Below, piece after piece: positions 1-8,581 of a stretch of DNA of 64,000 bases; within the stretch, counting starts at the first letter, position 1; the number at the start of each line of letters is the position of its first letter. Made by a program: the position numbers and the translations under genes. The stretch is from Pyxidicoccus parkwaysis (GTDB lineage: Bacteria; Myxococcota; Myxococcia; Myxococcales; Myxococcaceae). The stretch spans positions 9,724,001 through 9,788,000 of the forward strand of contig NZ_CP071090.1 in assembly GCF_017301735.1 (NCBI RefSeq). Direction: 5' to 3'. Below the pieces are notes generated by a model that ran no database searches, had not been told where the DNA came from, and saw only the letters and a program-made list of their open reading frames with translations.

Positions 1-824
1 GTCATCTCGATGTTCTTCCAGTCGTTCGCGGCCTGCATGTAGCCACGGCTCGCCAGCACGTCGCGGTCATACGTCGGAATCTTCGAGCCGCTGTAGCCCG
101 TGGACGTGAAGACGCTCATGCGCACCTGGCTGCTCTTCATCTTCCAGGAGCCGTCCGAGTTGCGCGTAATCGTGTTCTGCGGGTCGAAGCGCGAGTCGCT
201 CGTGGCGTTGTCCGCGAGGAACCACTGCTCGCCGCCGGACTTGGACGGGAAGAGCATCGTCACACCGAACTTGTCCTTGCCCGTGGTGGGCGCGGGGTCC
301 GTGGGAGGCGGCGGGTCCGTCGGAGGCGTGGTGGAGCCGGTGATGGCCGCCATCTCCGAGATGCTCGCCCAGGTGTTGGAGGTGTTGCCGTTGACGGTGA
401 CGCGCACGTAGCGGGCGTTCACCGTGGGGAACGTGTAGCGCTCCATGGACGCCGTCTTCCCGGAGGAGCTCCCGGAGAAGACCTGCGTGAAGGTGGTGCC
501 GTCCGTCGAGGTGGCGATGACGAACTTGCTGGCGCGCGTGTTGCCGCTGTACCAGGCGATGTCCAGCGCGTTGATGGCCTTCACCGCGCCCAGGTCGCCG
601 CGGATCCACTGGCCAATGCCATTGCTGGACCAGCGCGTCGCCAGGTTGCCGTCGATGGCATTGGCAGGCACATTTCCGTCGTTCCCGCTGGCGGTGGTGG
701 AAGTGAAACCTCCGGCAGCCAGCGCGGGTGTCGCGGCCACGAACGCGGCCAGCGAGAGCGCGCCAACCGGCATGCGGAAGCGCTTCCATCCCCCCCGGGA
801 CGAAGTCAGGTGCTGTCGATTCAA
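1..824 (-). CDS. Exported discoidin (F5/8 type C) domain protein, partial
   Basis: This gene is cut by the left edge, so only its N-terminal part is visible. From a TTG at 824, preceded by GAGG seven bases upstream, the protein begins with a basic stretch and a hydrophobic signal peptide ending near ATPALA. An ATG at 773 in the same frame is the alternative start, but it would leave almost no basic N-region. Next comes an F5/8 type C carbohydrate-binding fold (NAIDGNLATRWSS, IRGDLG, VNARYVRVTVNG), then a short Pro/Thr linker (TTPPTDPPPPTD). The following domain starts KDKFGVTMLFPSKSGGEQWF and runs off the edge. I do not recognise it with certainty; a secreted polysaccharide-degrading enzyme is plausible from this architecture but is inference. 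Confidence 0.8.
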   Translation of the reverse strand, partial: MNRQHLTSSRGGWKRFRMPVGALSLAAFVAATPALAAGGFTSTTASGNDGNVPANAIDGNLATRWSSNGIGQWIRGDLGAVKAINALDIAWYSGNTRASKFVIATSTDGTTFTQVFSGSSSGKTASMERYTFPTVNARYVRVTVNGNTSNTWASISEMAAITGSTTPPTDPPPPTDPAPTTGKDKFGVTMLFPSKSGGEQWFLADNATSDSRFDPQNTITRNSDGSWKMKSSQVRMSVFTSTGYSGSKIPTYDRDVLASRGYMQAANDWKNIEM

Positions 825-1116
825 GTCACTACCTCAGGTGAGGCCGTGGAGTGCCACGACTCGCCGGGATGGATGTCTTCATCCCGGTGCGCCGCATTCC
901 CCCACGGCGCGTTGGGCTTCCATCCGCTGACCGCCACACGGAAGACGCCCAGCAAGGCACTCTTCCCGCCACGGTCAGCGGCGTTGGTTGTTCAACGTTT
1001 CGGACTGCGGGCGAAAATACCCTTTGAGCCGATATGGAATTCCCAAGGCATTTGTGAGTCCGAGCCTGACTCCCTGCTCGTCCTGCATACGCGCGGAGGA
1101 GCGCCGCGCGTGTTGC

Positions 1117-2973
1117 TCAGCCCTTCGCGGTGAAGCGCACCACGGCGGCCGCGGGCCCCTGCAAGCGCAGCGTGCCGTCCTTCAGCGGCGCGACTTCAAC
1201 GGCGCCGCCGAAGCGGGGGGCTTCACTCCACAGCACCAGCTCCGCGCCCGAGGGCACGCGGTGCTCCAGCGTGCCGCGCACGGAGACGATGATTTGGAGG
1301 CCCTGCGCTCCCGCGCGCCGCTCCAGCAGCAGCGCGTCCGGCCCTGGCGCGCGAGCATCGTGGCCACCGGGGCGGATGTCTTTCATTGCGGGCTCCGTGG
1401 CGCGCAGGTGGAGCAGCTCGCGGTACAGCGCGCGCACGCCCGCGTGCTCCGGCTTCTCCGCCTCGCTCCAGTCCAGCTTGGAGCGGGTGAAGGTCTCCAC
1501 CGCCTGCGGGTCCGGCACCTCCGCGCCCGCGAAGCGCGCGAAGCCGGCGAACTCCTTGCGGCGCCCTTCCGTGACGAGCCGGCCCAGCTCCGCGTTGTGG
1601 TCCGTGAAGTAGAGGAAGGGCGTGCTCGCGTTCCACTCCTGCCCCATGAAGAGCAGCGGCGTGAAGGGAGACAGGAGCAACAGCGTGCTCATGGCGCGGA
1701 AGGCCGCGGGGGACACGTCGTGCCCCAGTCGCTCGCCGAAGGCGCGGTTGCCCACCTGGTCGTGGTTCTGGATGCAGTGGACGAAGCGCCACGGCTCCAG
1801 GCCATCCGCCTTCGTGCCGCGCGCGTGGCCCTGGTTCTTCGACACCTGGCCCTCGTAGAACCAGCCCTGGCGCAGCGTGCGGGCGATGTCCTCCGTGCTG
1901 CCCGTGTAGTCCTGGTAGTAGCCCTCGCTGTCGCCCGCGAAGGCGCGGCGCAACTGGTGGTGGAGGTCATCCGCCCAGACGGCGTCGAGGCCATGGCCCT
2001 CCGGCGGAGGCAGCAGCAGCCTGCGCTCGTTGCGCTCGTCCTCGGCGATGACGAGCACGCGGCGGTCCGGCGCGCTGGCGCGGGCGCGCCGGGCGATTTC
2101 GGTGAGCAGGTGGGGCGTGCCCTCGTCGACGAGCGCGTGCGCGGCGTCCAGGCGCAGGCCGTCCGCGTGGTAGTCGCGAATCCACATCTCCACGTTGGAG
2201 AGCACCAGCGAGCGCACGTAGGCGCTGCCCTCGCCGTCGTAGTTCACCGCGTCGCCCCACGGCGTGTGGTGGCGGCCGGTGAAGTAGTGCGGCGAGTACA
2301 CTCGCAGGTAGTTCCCGTCCGGACCGAAGTGGTTGTAGACGGCGTCGATGAGGACGGCGAGCCCGCGCGCGTGCGCGGCGTCGATGAGGCGGCGCAGGCC
2401 CTCCGGCCCGCCATACGCGGCCAGCGGCGCGAAGAGGTCCACCCCGTCGTAGCCCCAGTTGCGCGCGCCGGGGAAGGCCGCCACCGGCATGATTTCCAGC
2501 GCGGTGACACCCAAATCCTTCAGGCCCGGGAGGCGCGAGATGAGCGCCTCGAAGGTGCCCTCGGGCGTGGCGGTGCCGACGTGCACCTCATAGATGACGA
2601 GTGATTCAGGTTCCACGCCCTTCCAGCCGGCGTCGGTCCACTCGAAGTCGGAAATGACGACTTCGGACGGGCCGTGCACGCCGAGCGGCTGCGAGCGGGA
2701 CCACGGGTCCGGGAAGGGGCCCTCGCCGTCCACGCGGAGCTTGTAGAGCGTGCCGGCGCCGTGGCCCTCCAGTTCCGCGCCGAAGCAGCCACCGGGCTCC
2801 GGCGCCAGCGGGACGATGCGGCCGGGCTGCCCCCGCGCGTCGTGAATCACCGCCTCGACGCGCTGGTGGCCTGGGGCCCAGACGCGCCACCGCACCCTCG
2901 CTCCGTCCTCCACCCACGCCCCCAGCCGGGGCACTGCCGTCGCTGCCGTCCGAACGTCGTCCGCGGGAACCAT
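1117..2973 (-). CDS. treZ: Malto-oligosyltrehalose trehalohydrolase (GH13)
   Basis: TreZ releases trehalose from maltooligosyl-trehalose, the second step of the TreY-TreZ route from glycogen or maltodextrin. The 618-aa product has an N-terminal carbohydrate-binding beta domain (about residues 15-100), then a GH13 barrel. Conserved GH13 regions are present: DAVYNHFGP (Asp210 onward), GLRLDAAHA with the nucleophile Asp276, VIAEDE with the acid/base Glu311, and NHDQVGN. WGYDGVDLFAP, typical of TreZ and branching enzymes, is also there. I chose the ATG at 2973 because family similarity begins just after it; the frame stays open further upstream without recognisable content. No treY is in the window, so the partner must lie elsewhere. 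A glycogen-branching paralogue is the alternative, but length and N-terminus fit TreZ better. Confidence 0.88.
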   Translation of the reverse strand: MVPADDVRTAATAVPRLGAWVEDGARVRWRVWAPGHQRVEAVIHDARGQPGRIVPLAPEPGGCFGAELEGHGAGTLYKLRVDGEGPFPDPWSRSQPLGVHGPSEVVISDFEWTDAGWKGVEPESLVIYEVHVGTATPEGTFEALISRLPGLKDLGVTALEIMPVAAFPGARNWGYDGVDLFAPLAAYGGPEGLRRLIDAAHARGLAVLIDAVYNHFGPDGNYLRVYSPHYFTGRHHTPWGDAVNYDGEGSAYVRSLVLSNVEMWIRDYHADGLRLDAAHALVDEGTPHLLTEIARRARASAPDRRVLVIAEDERNERRLLLPPPEGHGLDAVWADDLHHQLRRAFAGDSEGYYQDYTGSTEDIARTLRQGWFYEGQVSKNQGHARGTKADGLEPWRFVHCIQNHDQVGNRAFGERLGHDVSPAAFRAMSTLLLLSPFTPLLFMGQEWNASTPFLYFTDHNAELGRLVTEGRRKEFAGFARFAGAEVPDPQAVETFTRSKLDWSEAEKPEHAGVRALYRELLHLRATEPAMKDIRPGGHDARAPGPDALLLERRAGAQGLQIIVSVRGTLEHRVPSGAELVLWSEAPRFGGAVEVAPLKDGTLRLQGPAAAVVRFTAKG

Positions 2974-3242
2974 GTGGCTGCTTCTGTAAAGCGGCGGCGC
3001 GGAGTTGGGAGGAGGACTCCGCGCTCCCGCCCGCTCTCGTGCCCGCGAGATGTTCACGGCTGGGCAGCCACCCCTCCCGAATGGGAACCGGCGGACGGTG
3101 GGCCTCGTCCGCTGGCGGGCGGCCGGGGAGGCGGGCGGAGGAGGTCGGACAGGCACCACGCGGACACCGTTCACCTTGTCGCCGCGCCCTTCCGCCGGGA
3201 TGATGCGCCGCTCCCGCACGTGGAGCACGGAGTCTCCCGCCA

Positions 3243-4388
3243 ATGAGCATCGCCCGCACCGGCCTGGAGCCACGGCCCATCCCTCGCCATGAGGACGTGC
3301 GCGAGCGCGTCGCCGCCATCGAAGTGCTGTCTCCGCGAGAAATCGACGCGCGCCTGACGGACCTGGGCTACCGCGGTCAGGACGAGGCGCGGCGCGCGGC
3401 CTCGGTGCTCGCCTACCGCCACCTGCGCCGCATCCGCCGCCTCCACCTGGAGGGGCTCGCGCCCGAGCCGGGCCAGCGCGAGAACTGCCTGTTCCTCGGC
3501 CCCACCGGCGCGGGGAAGACGTTCCTCGTGGAGTTGATGTTCCGCGAAATCCTCGCGGTGCCCACCGTGCTGGCGGACGCCACCCAGTTCTCTGAGACGG
3601 GCTACGTGGGCGACGACGTCAACACCCTGCTGTCGCGCCTGTATGAGGTGGCGGACAAGGACGCGGAGTGGGCCGCGTGCGGCGTCATCTGCATGGACGA
3701 GTTCGACAAGCTCGCCACCAGCCGCTCCGACAGCCGCTTCGCCGGACAGCAGACCACCAAGGATGTCAGCGGCTTCGGCGTGCAGCGCAGCCTCCTGCAC
3801 CTCTTGTCCGCCTCCAGCGCGGACTTCCCCGCGGACTTCGGCTTCACCAGCCGCCTGCAGCCGGAGAACATGGAGCTGTCCTGCCTCACCTTCATCGCCT
3901 GCGGGGCCTTCAGCGGGCTGCGCTCCACGGCGGAGGGCATGGCCCGGGGCGAACGGCTGGGCTTCGGCCGCGAGCCGAGCGCCGTGCGGAACGAGTCCAT
4001 CGCCGCCAGTGTGTCGAAGGAGCAGTTGGAGCAGACCACCGCCTTCGCCCGCTATGGCTTCATCCCGGAGCTCATCGGCCGCTTCAACCGGATGGTGTCC
4101 TTCGCTCCGCTGGACGCGGCCACGCTGGGCGACATCCTCCAGCACAACGTGCTGCGCGCGTACGAGCGCGAGTTCGAGCAGGAGGGCCTGCGCCTGCTGG
4201 TGGAGCCCGCGGTGCGCGAGCACGTGGTGACGCGCGCCCTCAAGCGCGAGACGGGCGCCCGCGGCCTGCGCGCCACCCTGTCTCCCCTGCTGGAGAGCGC
4301 CGCGTACGAGCACTTCGGCCGGCCGGACGCCTCCGGCACCGTCCGCCTCGTCATGGAGGGCGAGGAGGTGCGGGCGCTCGCGGAATAA
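3243..4388 (+). CDS. ClpX-like AAA+ ATPase without zinc-binding domain
   Basis: This 381-aa AAA+ unfoldase-type ATPase is clearly related to ClpX: Walker A GPTGAGKT, ETGYVGDDV, Walker B VICMDEFDK, the FIACGAF segment, PELIGRFNR and sensor-2 TGARGLR. It lacks the N-terminal four-cysteine zinc domain that ClpX uses to bind adaptors. At the place where ClpX carries its IGF loop for docking on ClpP it reads RLGFG, so ClpP binding remains possible. GGAG lies about ten bases before the ATG. It is divergent from treZ, with 269 bases between the starts, and is followed by a DUF5335 gene on the same strand. It is probably a paralogue of the housekeeping clpX rather than clpX itself; its substrate is unknown. 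Confidence 0.82.
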   Translation: MSIARTGLEPRPIPRHEDVRERVAAIEVLSPREIDARLTDLGYRGQDEARRAASVLAYRHLRRIRRLHLEGLAPEPGQRENCLFLGPTGAGKTFLVELMFREILAVPTVLADATQFSETGYVGDDVNTLLSRLYEVADKDAEWAACGVICMDEFDKLATSRSDSRFAGQQTTKDVSGFGVQRSLLHLLSASSADFPADFGFTSRLQPENMELSCLTFIACGAFSGLRSTAEGMARGERLGFGREPSAVRNESIAASVSKEQLEQTTAFARYGFIPELIGRFNRMVSFAPLDAATLGDILQHNVLRAYEREFEQEGLRLLVEPAVREHVVTRALKRETGARGLRATLSPLLESAAYEHFGRPDASGTVRLVMEGEEVRALAE

Positions 4389-4530
4389 TCCCGCCCGCGA
4401 GCACCGGCCAGCGCTGCGAGGGCGCGGTGGTGGCCCTCCTGTCACGCCGGGTGGGCAGGCCCGCCGCTCACCGCGAGCGGGCACGCCTTACGGTTTCCAC
4501 AGCAGCGACGGAAAGCCGGAGGCAGCGCAC

Positions 4531-4911
4531 ATGCACCACACGCGAGAGATTCCCCGGGAGGGGTGGGCGGACTACCTCGCCCTGCTGAGCAACCTGGAGA
4601 AGGACCACTGGGTCCGCATCGAGACGGAGAGTCCGGACCTGGGTGAGCAGCCGCTCGCCAGCCGGCTGCCGCTCATCGAGATTGGCCTGGAGGAGAAGGG
4701 CAGCGACGCCGGCGCCGTCGAAATCATCGTCGGCCGGCCGGGCGACGAAATCACCCACCGCGTCTCCATGCCGGACCACATCTACGCGGACGAGAGCGAG
4801 AGCGGTGAGCTGGAGTGCCTCGACATCGAGGGCTCGGACCACGTGAAGACGCTCATCTTCTTCGAGCAGGCAAACGCCGCGGACGAGCTCGGCGCCGGCG
4901 CGCCGATGTGA
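4531..4911 (+). CDS. DUF5335 family protein
   Basis: A 126-aa acidic cytosolic protein matching the general pattern of DUF5335: an opening REIPREGWADYL, a central VEIIVG, then DEITHRVSMPDHIY and a final LECLDIEG strand. No catalytic motif, signal peptide or membrane segment is visible. It starts 142 bases after the ClpX-like gene on the same strand and ends 146 bases before the convergent M57 protease gene. Members of this family have no established function as far as I know. The family call rests on remembered pattern, not on an alignment. Confidence 0.65.
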   Translation: MHHTREIPREGWADYLALLSNLEKDHWVRIETESPDLGEQPLASRLPLIEIGLEEKGSDAGAVEIIVGRPGDEITHRVSMPDHIYADESESGELECLDIEGSDHVKTLIFFEQANAADELGAGAPM

Positions 4912-5057
4912 GCGCGGCGCTTCGAGCGCTGAAGCTGGAAACGACGAAGCCGGAAGGCTTCAACCCCCCGTGCCAGGGGGAGCCCTCCGGCCCCGAAGGC
5001 CCACGCGGCCCGCCGTGGCTCACGCCGCGGCGGGTGCGTCAGCAATGTGCAACCGGA

Positions 5058-5870
5058 TTACGGGTACAGCGCGCGGGCGCCGGACTTGTCCAGGCTGGTG
5101 AGGACCAGGTCGCCCGTGTTGGTGCCGTTGCACTGGGGGTAGTGCATGACGGACGCACGGTCATACGTGGTCAGCGCGCGCCACTGAGCGTCCTCGTAGC
5201 AGCCGCTCGAGGTGGAGCGGGTGTGCTCGTGACGGAAGCCCAGCGTGTGGCCGAGCTCGTGGCGGAGGATGCCCGCCATCGTGTACGGCGAGATGCTGCC
5301 GAACGCGCTGGTGGAGATGAGGACGTTGCGGCTGGAGCGGGCGTTGTTCGGGAAGAACGCGCGGGCCAGGTAGGACGTGTCGCTCGTCTGGCGCACGTCG
5401 AACAGCACGCCCGTCTGCGACGCGGTGCAGCTGCTGTCGTAGCTGGAGCTGTGGACGAAGTTCACGCTCGCGGTGGCCTCCCAGGCCGCCGTCGCGCTGT
5501 TCATCGCGTTGACCACGGTGGAGTAGCGGCTGCCGAAGCTGCTGCTGCTCACGCAGTAGGTCAGGTTGCCCTTCTGGGTGCTGCTCCACTTCACGTCCGC
5601 GCCGCCCACGTAGTACACCGCGAGGCCGCCCTCGCTGGTGCCGTTCTCCTTGGCGACGTTGTCGTCATAGAAGGCCTTCACGTCGTCCATCGAATCGAAG
5701 GCGAGGTCGCCATCGACGATGAACTTGCCGCCCTCGGCCTCCTGATGGGCGCTGGCGCGGAACTCCTCCCACGACACCGTGGGAGCCTGCGTGTCGGAAG
5801 CCTCGGGGCCGCACGCGGAGCCGAGAAGGGCAACACCAGCCATCAGCGCAAACGAGCGAAACTTGAGCAT
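5058..5870 (-). CDS. Secreted M57-type (HEXXHXXGFRHEH) metallopeptidase lipoprotein
   Basis: This 270-aa protein begins with a lipoprotein signal (ALMAGVALLGSAC), so it is probably anchored in the outer membrane or released. The catalytic zinc motif HELGHTLGFRHEH starts at His204, and a Met-turn candidate VMHYP follows. This is the extended HExxHxxGxxH signature of metzincins, with the FRHEH continuation of the M57 family. The prodomain-like region (residues 25-95) precedes a Ser/Tyr/Asn-rich catalytic domain. AGAGGA lies seven bases before the chosen ATG, supporting that start over longer in-frame options. Such proteases in myxobacteria are associated with predation or matrix turnover; that role is inference here. 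Confidence 0.85.
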   Translation of the reverse strand: MLKFRSFALMAGVALLGSACGPEASDTQAPTVSWEEFRASAHQEAEGGKFIVDGDLAFDSMDDVKAFYDDNVAKENGTSEGGLAVYYVGGADVKWSSTQKGNLTYCVSSSSFGSRYSTVVNAMNSATAAWEATASVNFVHSSSYDSSCTASQTGVLFDVRQTSDTSYLARAFFPNNARSSRNVLISTSAFGSISPYTMAGILRHELGHTLGFRHEHTRSTSSGCYEDAQWRALTTYDRASVMHYPQCNGTNTGDLVLTSLDKSGARALYP

Positions 5871-6319
5871 CGGGTTCCTCTGATTACTGACTGCGGGGGA
5901 CGCGCCGGCCGCCTGGCGTCCACCAGCCGCGGTCCGGCGCGCCCGGCCCATGAGCAATTGACGGGCCAGCTCGCGCTCAGAGGACGAAAACTGAAAAGAC
6001 TGAATAACCTGGAGTATCCGCACTCCATGTCCCAGCGGTCCGGATGTAAACGTGGGTGACGTTTCGAGCGCCAAGCCCGCGTAGGCATAAGGGAATCCCC
6101 TCATGCACCGGGACGTGCCAGAAACGGACAGTGCTGTCTCGTAATCGGTCAGCTGCCCTGCGGGGCCGGCGCATCCCCAATAAGGACACGCAGGCCCACG
6201 CCATGGCGCATGCGAATCACCCGGGACTCTGGGTGAGTGCGGTGCGTCACTCCGCGCGACGCATCGCGGCCGGATGGCTTGAGTATCGGCGCACCGCGCC
6301 GGGAAGTTGCGTCATGACG
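5871..6319. other. Intergenic region between protease and MBL-hydrolase genes
   Basis: The 449 bases lie downstream of the MBL-hydrolase gene and upstream of the protease gene, both on the minus strand. They must hold the protease promoter. The stretch around 5985-6025 is richer in A/T than its surroundings and is the best place for it, but I could not assign convincing -10/-35 boxes. A sigma-54-like string near 6103-6120 has the wrong spacing. No gene was found here. Confidence 0.5.
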
Positions 6320-7714
6320 TTACAGGAGGGCGCGGCGCACCCTCCAGAAGGTCTCCTTCGCGGCGCGGAAGGCGGCGGAGTCGGCGGGCAGCAGGGTGCG
6401 CAAGAGCTCCGCGGACTGCGTCTGGAGGGGGCGCACGCAGTGGGCCTCCACCTTGGCGCGCAGGAAGCCCACCGGGTCTCTGTTGCGGTAGTCGGCGAAG
6501 TACGTCTTCAGCTCGTTGCGCGTGCGGGCGCGGCCGTTGTCCGCGTACTTGGCCACGTAGGGGCTGAAGTCCGGGTACAGCCTCCCCTCGCCGAAGTCGC
6601 CGTGCAGCGTCGTCTTCATGAAGTTGCCGATGAGCAGGTCGTCGAAGACCTGGTAGCGCACGGCCGTCATCAGCGAGTTGCGCGGCGCCTCGAAGGTGAT
6701 GCCGCGGCGGAAGCGGCGCCGGTGGAACTCGATGACGTGGTCCTGCCCGCCCACGCGGAAGCGGAGGAAGTCCAGCGCGGTGCCCAGGTGCTCGATGGAG
6801 GCGAAGTACTCGCGCAGGGCCGTCGCCTCGTCGGCCTCCAGCATTTCGCTCCAGTCGTCGCCGAACTGCTTCGGGTCCACCGGGACGAGGGCGCGCTCCC
6901 TGGGGCGGATGAGCTCGGTGCGGTCCTTGATGAAGTCCTGCTGGATGAAGGCGGGCAGCAGCGCGCAGGACTCGGACTCGAAGCCGCGCGCATAGTCCTC
7001 CAGCGTGGTGGTGTACTCGGAGGCCCAGATGCTGTCGGCGCGCTGGTACTTGTGCATGGAGCTGAAGGGTACGAAGTAGCGGGCGCCGTAGAAGCTGGCC
7101 TGCCGGGAGATGGTGCGGCCCACCGGGTTGCGGGCCGCGGCGTACGGGGGAATGCGCTGCCCGTCCTCGGTGAAGTAGTTGATCATGTCCGCGTCGCCGT
7201 AGCCGGACAGGGCCAGCAGGTACGACTCCGCGTAGCCCCGGACGATGCTCCGCACGTAGCGGCCCCAGCCGCGGTCCCCCGCGTCGTTGAGGTTGATGAT
7301 GAGGCGCCCGCCCACGTCCACCAGCAGCACCGCGTCCTGGTTCAGGTCCGGCAGGCACATGACGCGGATGCGCGGGGACAGCTGCGTCCACGCGCGGTCC
7401 GCGAGCACGTGCACGCGGAAGCCCTGGGCGCGCAGGTCATCGCGGATGCGGTTGCCGAAGTGGTCGGGCACCAGCATCGTGCTCTTGCGCAGCTTCTCCA
7501 GCGACTCCGGGCTGAGGTGGTCCGGGTGGCCGTGGGAGAGCCACACGTACTCGCACCGCTGGATGGCGTCACGCTGCGCCTCGGGGACTTCGTGAGACAG
7601 CGTCCAGCTGCCGAAGTACGCCCCGCCGTCCGTCCAGGGGTCCGTCACCAACACCGGACCGTTGTCGTGGCAGATGAGCGTGGCATTCCCAATGGTCTCG
7701 AAACCCAGTTCCAT
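6320..7714 (-). CDS. MBL-fold metallohydrolase, CMP-Neu5Ac hydroxylase/UlaG-like
   Basis: The 464-aa protein starts with a metallo-beta-lactamase fold: a strand reading ETIGNATLICHDNG, LVTDPWTDGG, then the metal-binding motif SHGHPDHLSPES (HxHxDH) near residue 61. This N-terminal layout resembles the MBL domain of the CMP-N-acetylneuraminate hydroxylase/UlaG group. The Rieske cluster of the true hydroxylase is absent, so hydroxylation of sialic acid is not expected. The C-terminal half (about 230-464) is rich in Arg and aromatic residues and is not a domain I recognise. No signal peptide is visible. Substrate unknown. Confidence 0.7.
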   Translation of the reverse strand: MELGFETIGNATLICHDNGPVLVTDPWTDGGAYFGSWTLSHEVPEAQRDAIQRCEYVWLSHGHPDHLSPESLEKLRKSTMLVPDHFGNRIRDDLRAQGFRVHVLADRAWTQLSPRIRVMCLPDLNQDAVLLVDVGGRLIINLNDAGDRGWGRYVRSIVRGYAESYLLALSGYGDADMINYFTEDGQRIPPYAAARNPVGRTISRQASFYGARYFVPFSSMHKYQRADSIWASEYTTTLEDYARGFESESCALLPAFIQQDFIKDRTELIRPRERALVPVDPKQFGDDWSEMLEADEATALREYFASIEHLGTALDFLRFRVGGQDHVIEFHRRRFRRGITFEAPRNSLMTAVRYQVFDDLLIGNFMKTTLHGDFGEGRLYPDFSPYVAKYADNGRARTRNELKTYFADYRNRDPVGFLRAKVEAHCVRPLQTQSAELLRTLLPADSAAFRAAKETFWRVRRALL

Positions 7715-7857
7715 CTCGCGCTTCCCCCTCCCCCGCGCACCCCCGCACAGGATGCGCCGAAAGGTGGAGCCCGCTCACATGGCGGCACAGTGCCTGGACG
7801 TGCAGGGAAAAGGATTTCCCGCCTGGCCGCCTACTCCCACGGGGAGAAGACGCGGCG

Positions 7858-8244
7858 CTACTCGATGACGAGGAGCCGGCCCACGCCGTGCTCCCAGTCA
7901 TGGTGGACGGTGCAGAAGTACGGGACGGTGGAGCCGGGGACGGCGTCCACGGGAATGGTGAAGGAGCGCTCCTCGCCGAGGAAGGGCCCCGTGTCGAAGA
8001 AGATGCCGTCCGACTCGCCCGGGACGAACCTGCCCGGATGTGAAGAGCTCGTCGCCGAGTGCGGCGCCGTGTCCAGATTGAGCACGCTCACCGTCTGCCC
8101 GGGCTTCACGCGGATGTGCGTGGGCGAGTAGTGCCAGTCGTAGATGGTGACGCGGACCACGTCATCGGGCACGGGCTCGCAGCCGCCCAGGAGGGCCGCC
8201 GCCAGCGCCGCGCCCCACGCCTTCGCCCACCGAGCACCTCGCAT
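7858..8244 (-). CDS. Cupredoxin (plastocyanin-like) lipoprotein
   Basis: A 128-aa exported protein with lipobox ALLGGC near residue 22, then a single cupredoxin fold: VRVTIYDWHYSPTHIRVKPGQTV, an early His in TAPHSA, and a C-terminal loop PYFCTVHHDWEHG with Cys and His ligands of a type 1 copper site. The axial Met usual in plastocyanin is not obvious after the second His, so the site may have another axial ligand or none. The gene follows the topoisomerase-RecQ gene on the same strand after 337 bases of repetitive DNA. An electron-transfer or copper-handling role in the periplasm is inferred from the fold only. Confidence 0.8.
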   Translation of the reverse strand: MRGARWAKAWGAALAAALLGGCEPVPDDVVRVTIYDWHYSPTHIRVKPGQTVSVLNLDTAPHSATSSSHPGRFVPGESDGIFFDTGPFLGEERSFTIPVDAVPGSTVPYFCTVHHDWEHGVGRLLVIE

Positions 8245-8581
8245 GCGCCGCCTCCCGAGTCATGCCCAGCGACACATCTACGCACGGCAAGAGCCCACCG
8301 CGAGTACGAGCAGGCTTCGAGGGCAGAGCCCTGTCCGGCGCACGACGCGTGAGCGCGCGCGGGTGGACGGCGGGTGACACCCGGCGGCGTCCCAGGGCGA
8401 GCACAGGGTGCGGGGCCGAGACACAGCGTCGCGACACGACACGGCGCCGCAACACAGCACGGCACCGCGACACGACACGACACGGCGCCGCAACACGACA
8501 CAGCGCCGAGACACAGCACGGCGCTGCAACACGGCGCTGAACTGAGACAGTGCGCGAGGAGTCCCGAAGACGGAGGCCCGC
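8245..8581. other. Intergenic region holding a degenerate repeat tract
   Basis: These 337 bases separate the topoisomerase-RecQ stop from the cupredoxin start. About half is the repeat tract listed at 8415-8545. I see no gene. Any frame open through the repeat gives only low-complexity Cys/Ala/Val or Arg/Thr/His peptides, as expected from a short-period repeat. Confidence 0.6.
8415..8545. repeat. Degenerate GACAC/GCGCCG short-period repeat
   Basis: The tract is built from alternating CGACAC, CGGCGCCG and CAACAC blocks. An exact 24-base copy occurs at 8432-8455 and again at 8473-8496, a period of 41. Shorter variants continue to about 8545. Copies are too degenerate and too closely packed for a CRISPR array, and no unique spacers are present. 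It lies between two same-strand genes and may form stacked hairpins in the transcript. Confidence 0.7.

Noticed and set aside
4946..4961. Hairpin GAAGCC-GGAA-GGCTTC between DUF5335 and protease genes as a terminator
   Set aside because: The stem has only six pairs and no T-run follows on either strand.
6103..6120. A sigma-54-like string (TGGCACG ... TGCA) upstream of the protease gene on the minus strand
   Set aside because: The GG-GC spacing is one base too long, and sigma-54 promoters tolerate no change there.
6320..7714. CMP-N-acetylneuraminate hydroxylase
   Set aside because: Only the MBL part is present; the Rieske iron-sulphur domain needed for hydroxylation is missing.
8415..8545. 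Possible CRISPR array
   Set aside because: Units are imperfect, of short period and without unique spacers, and no cas genes are near.
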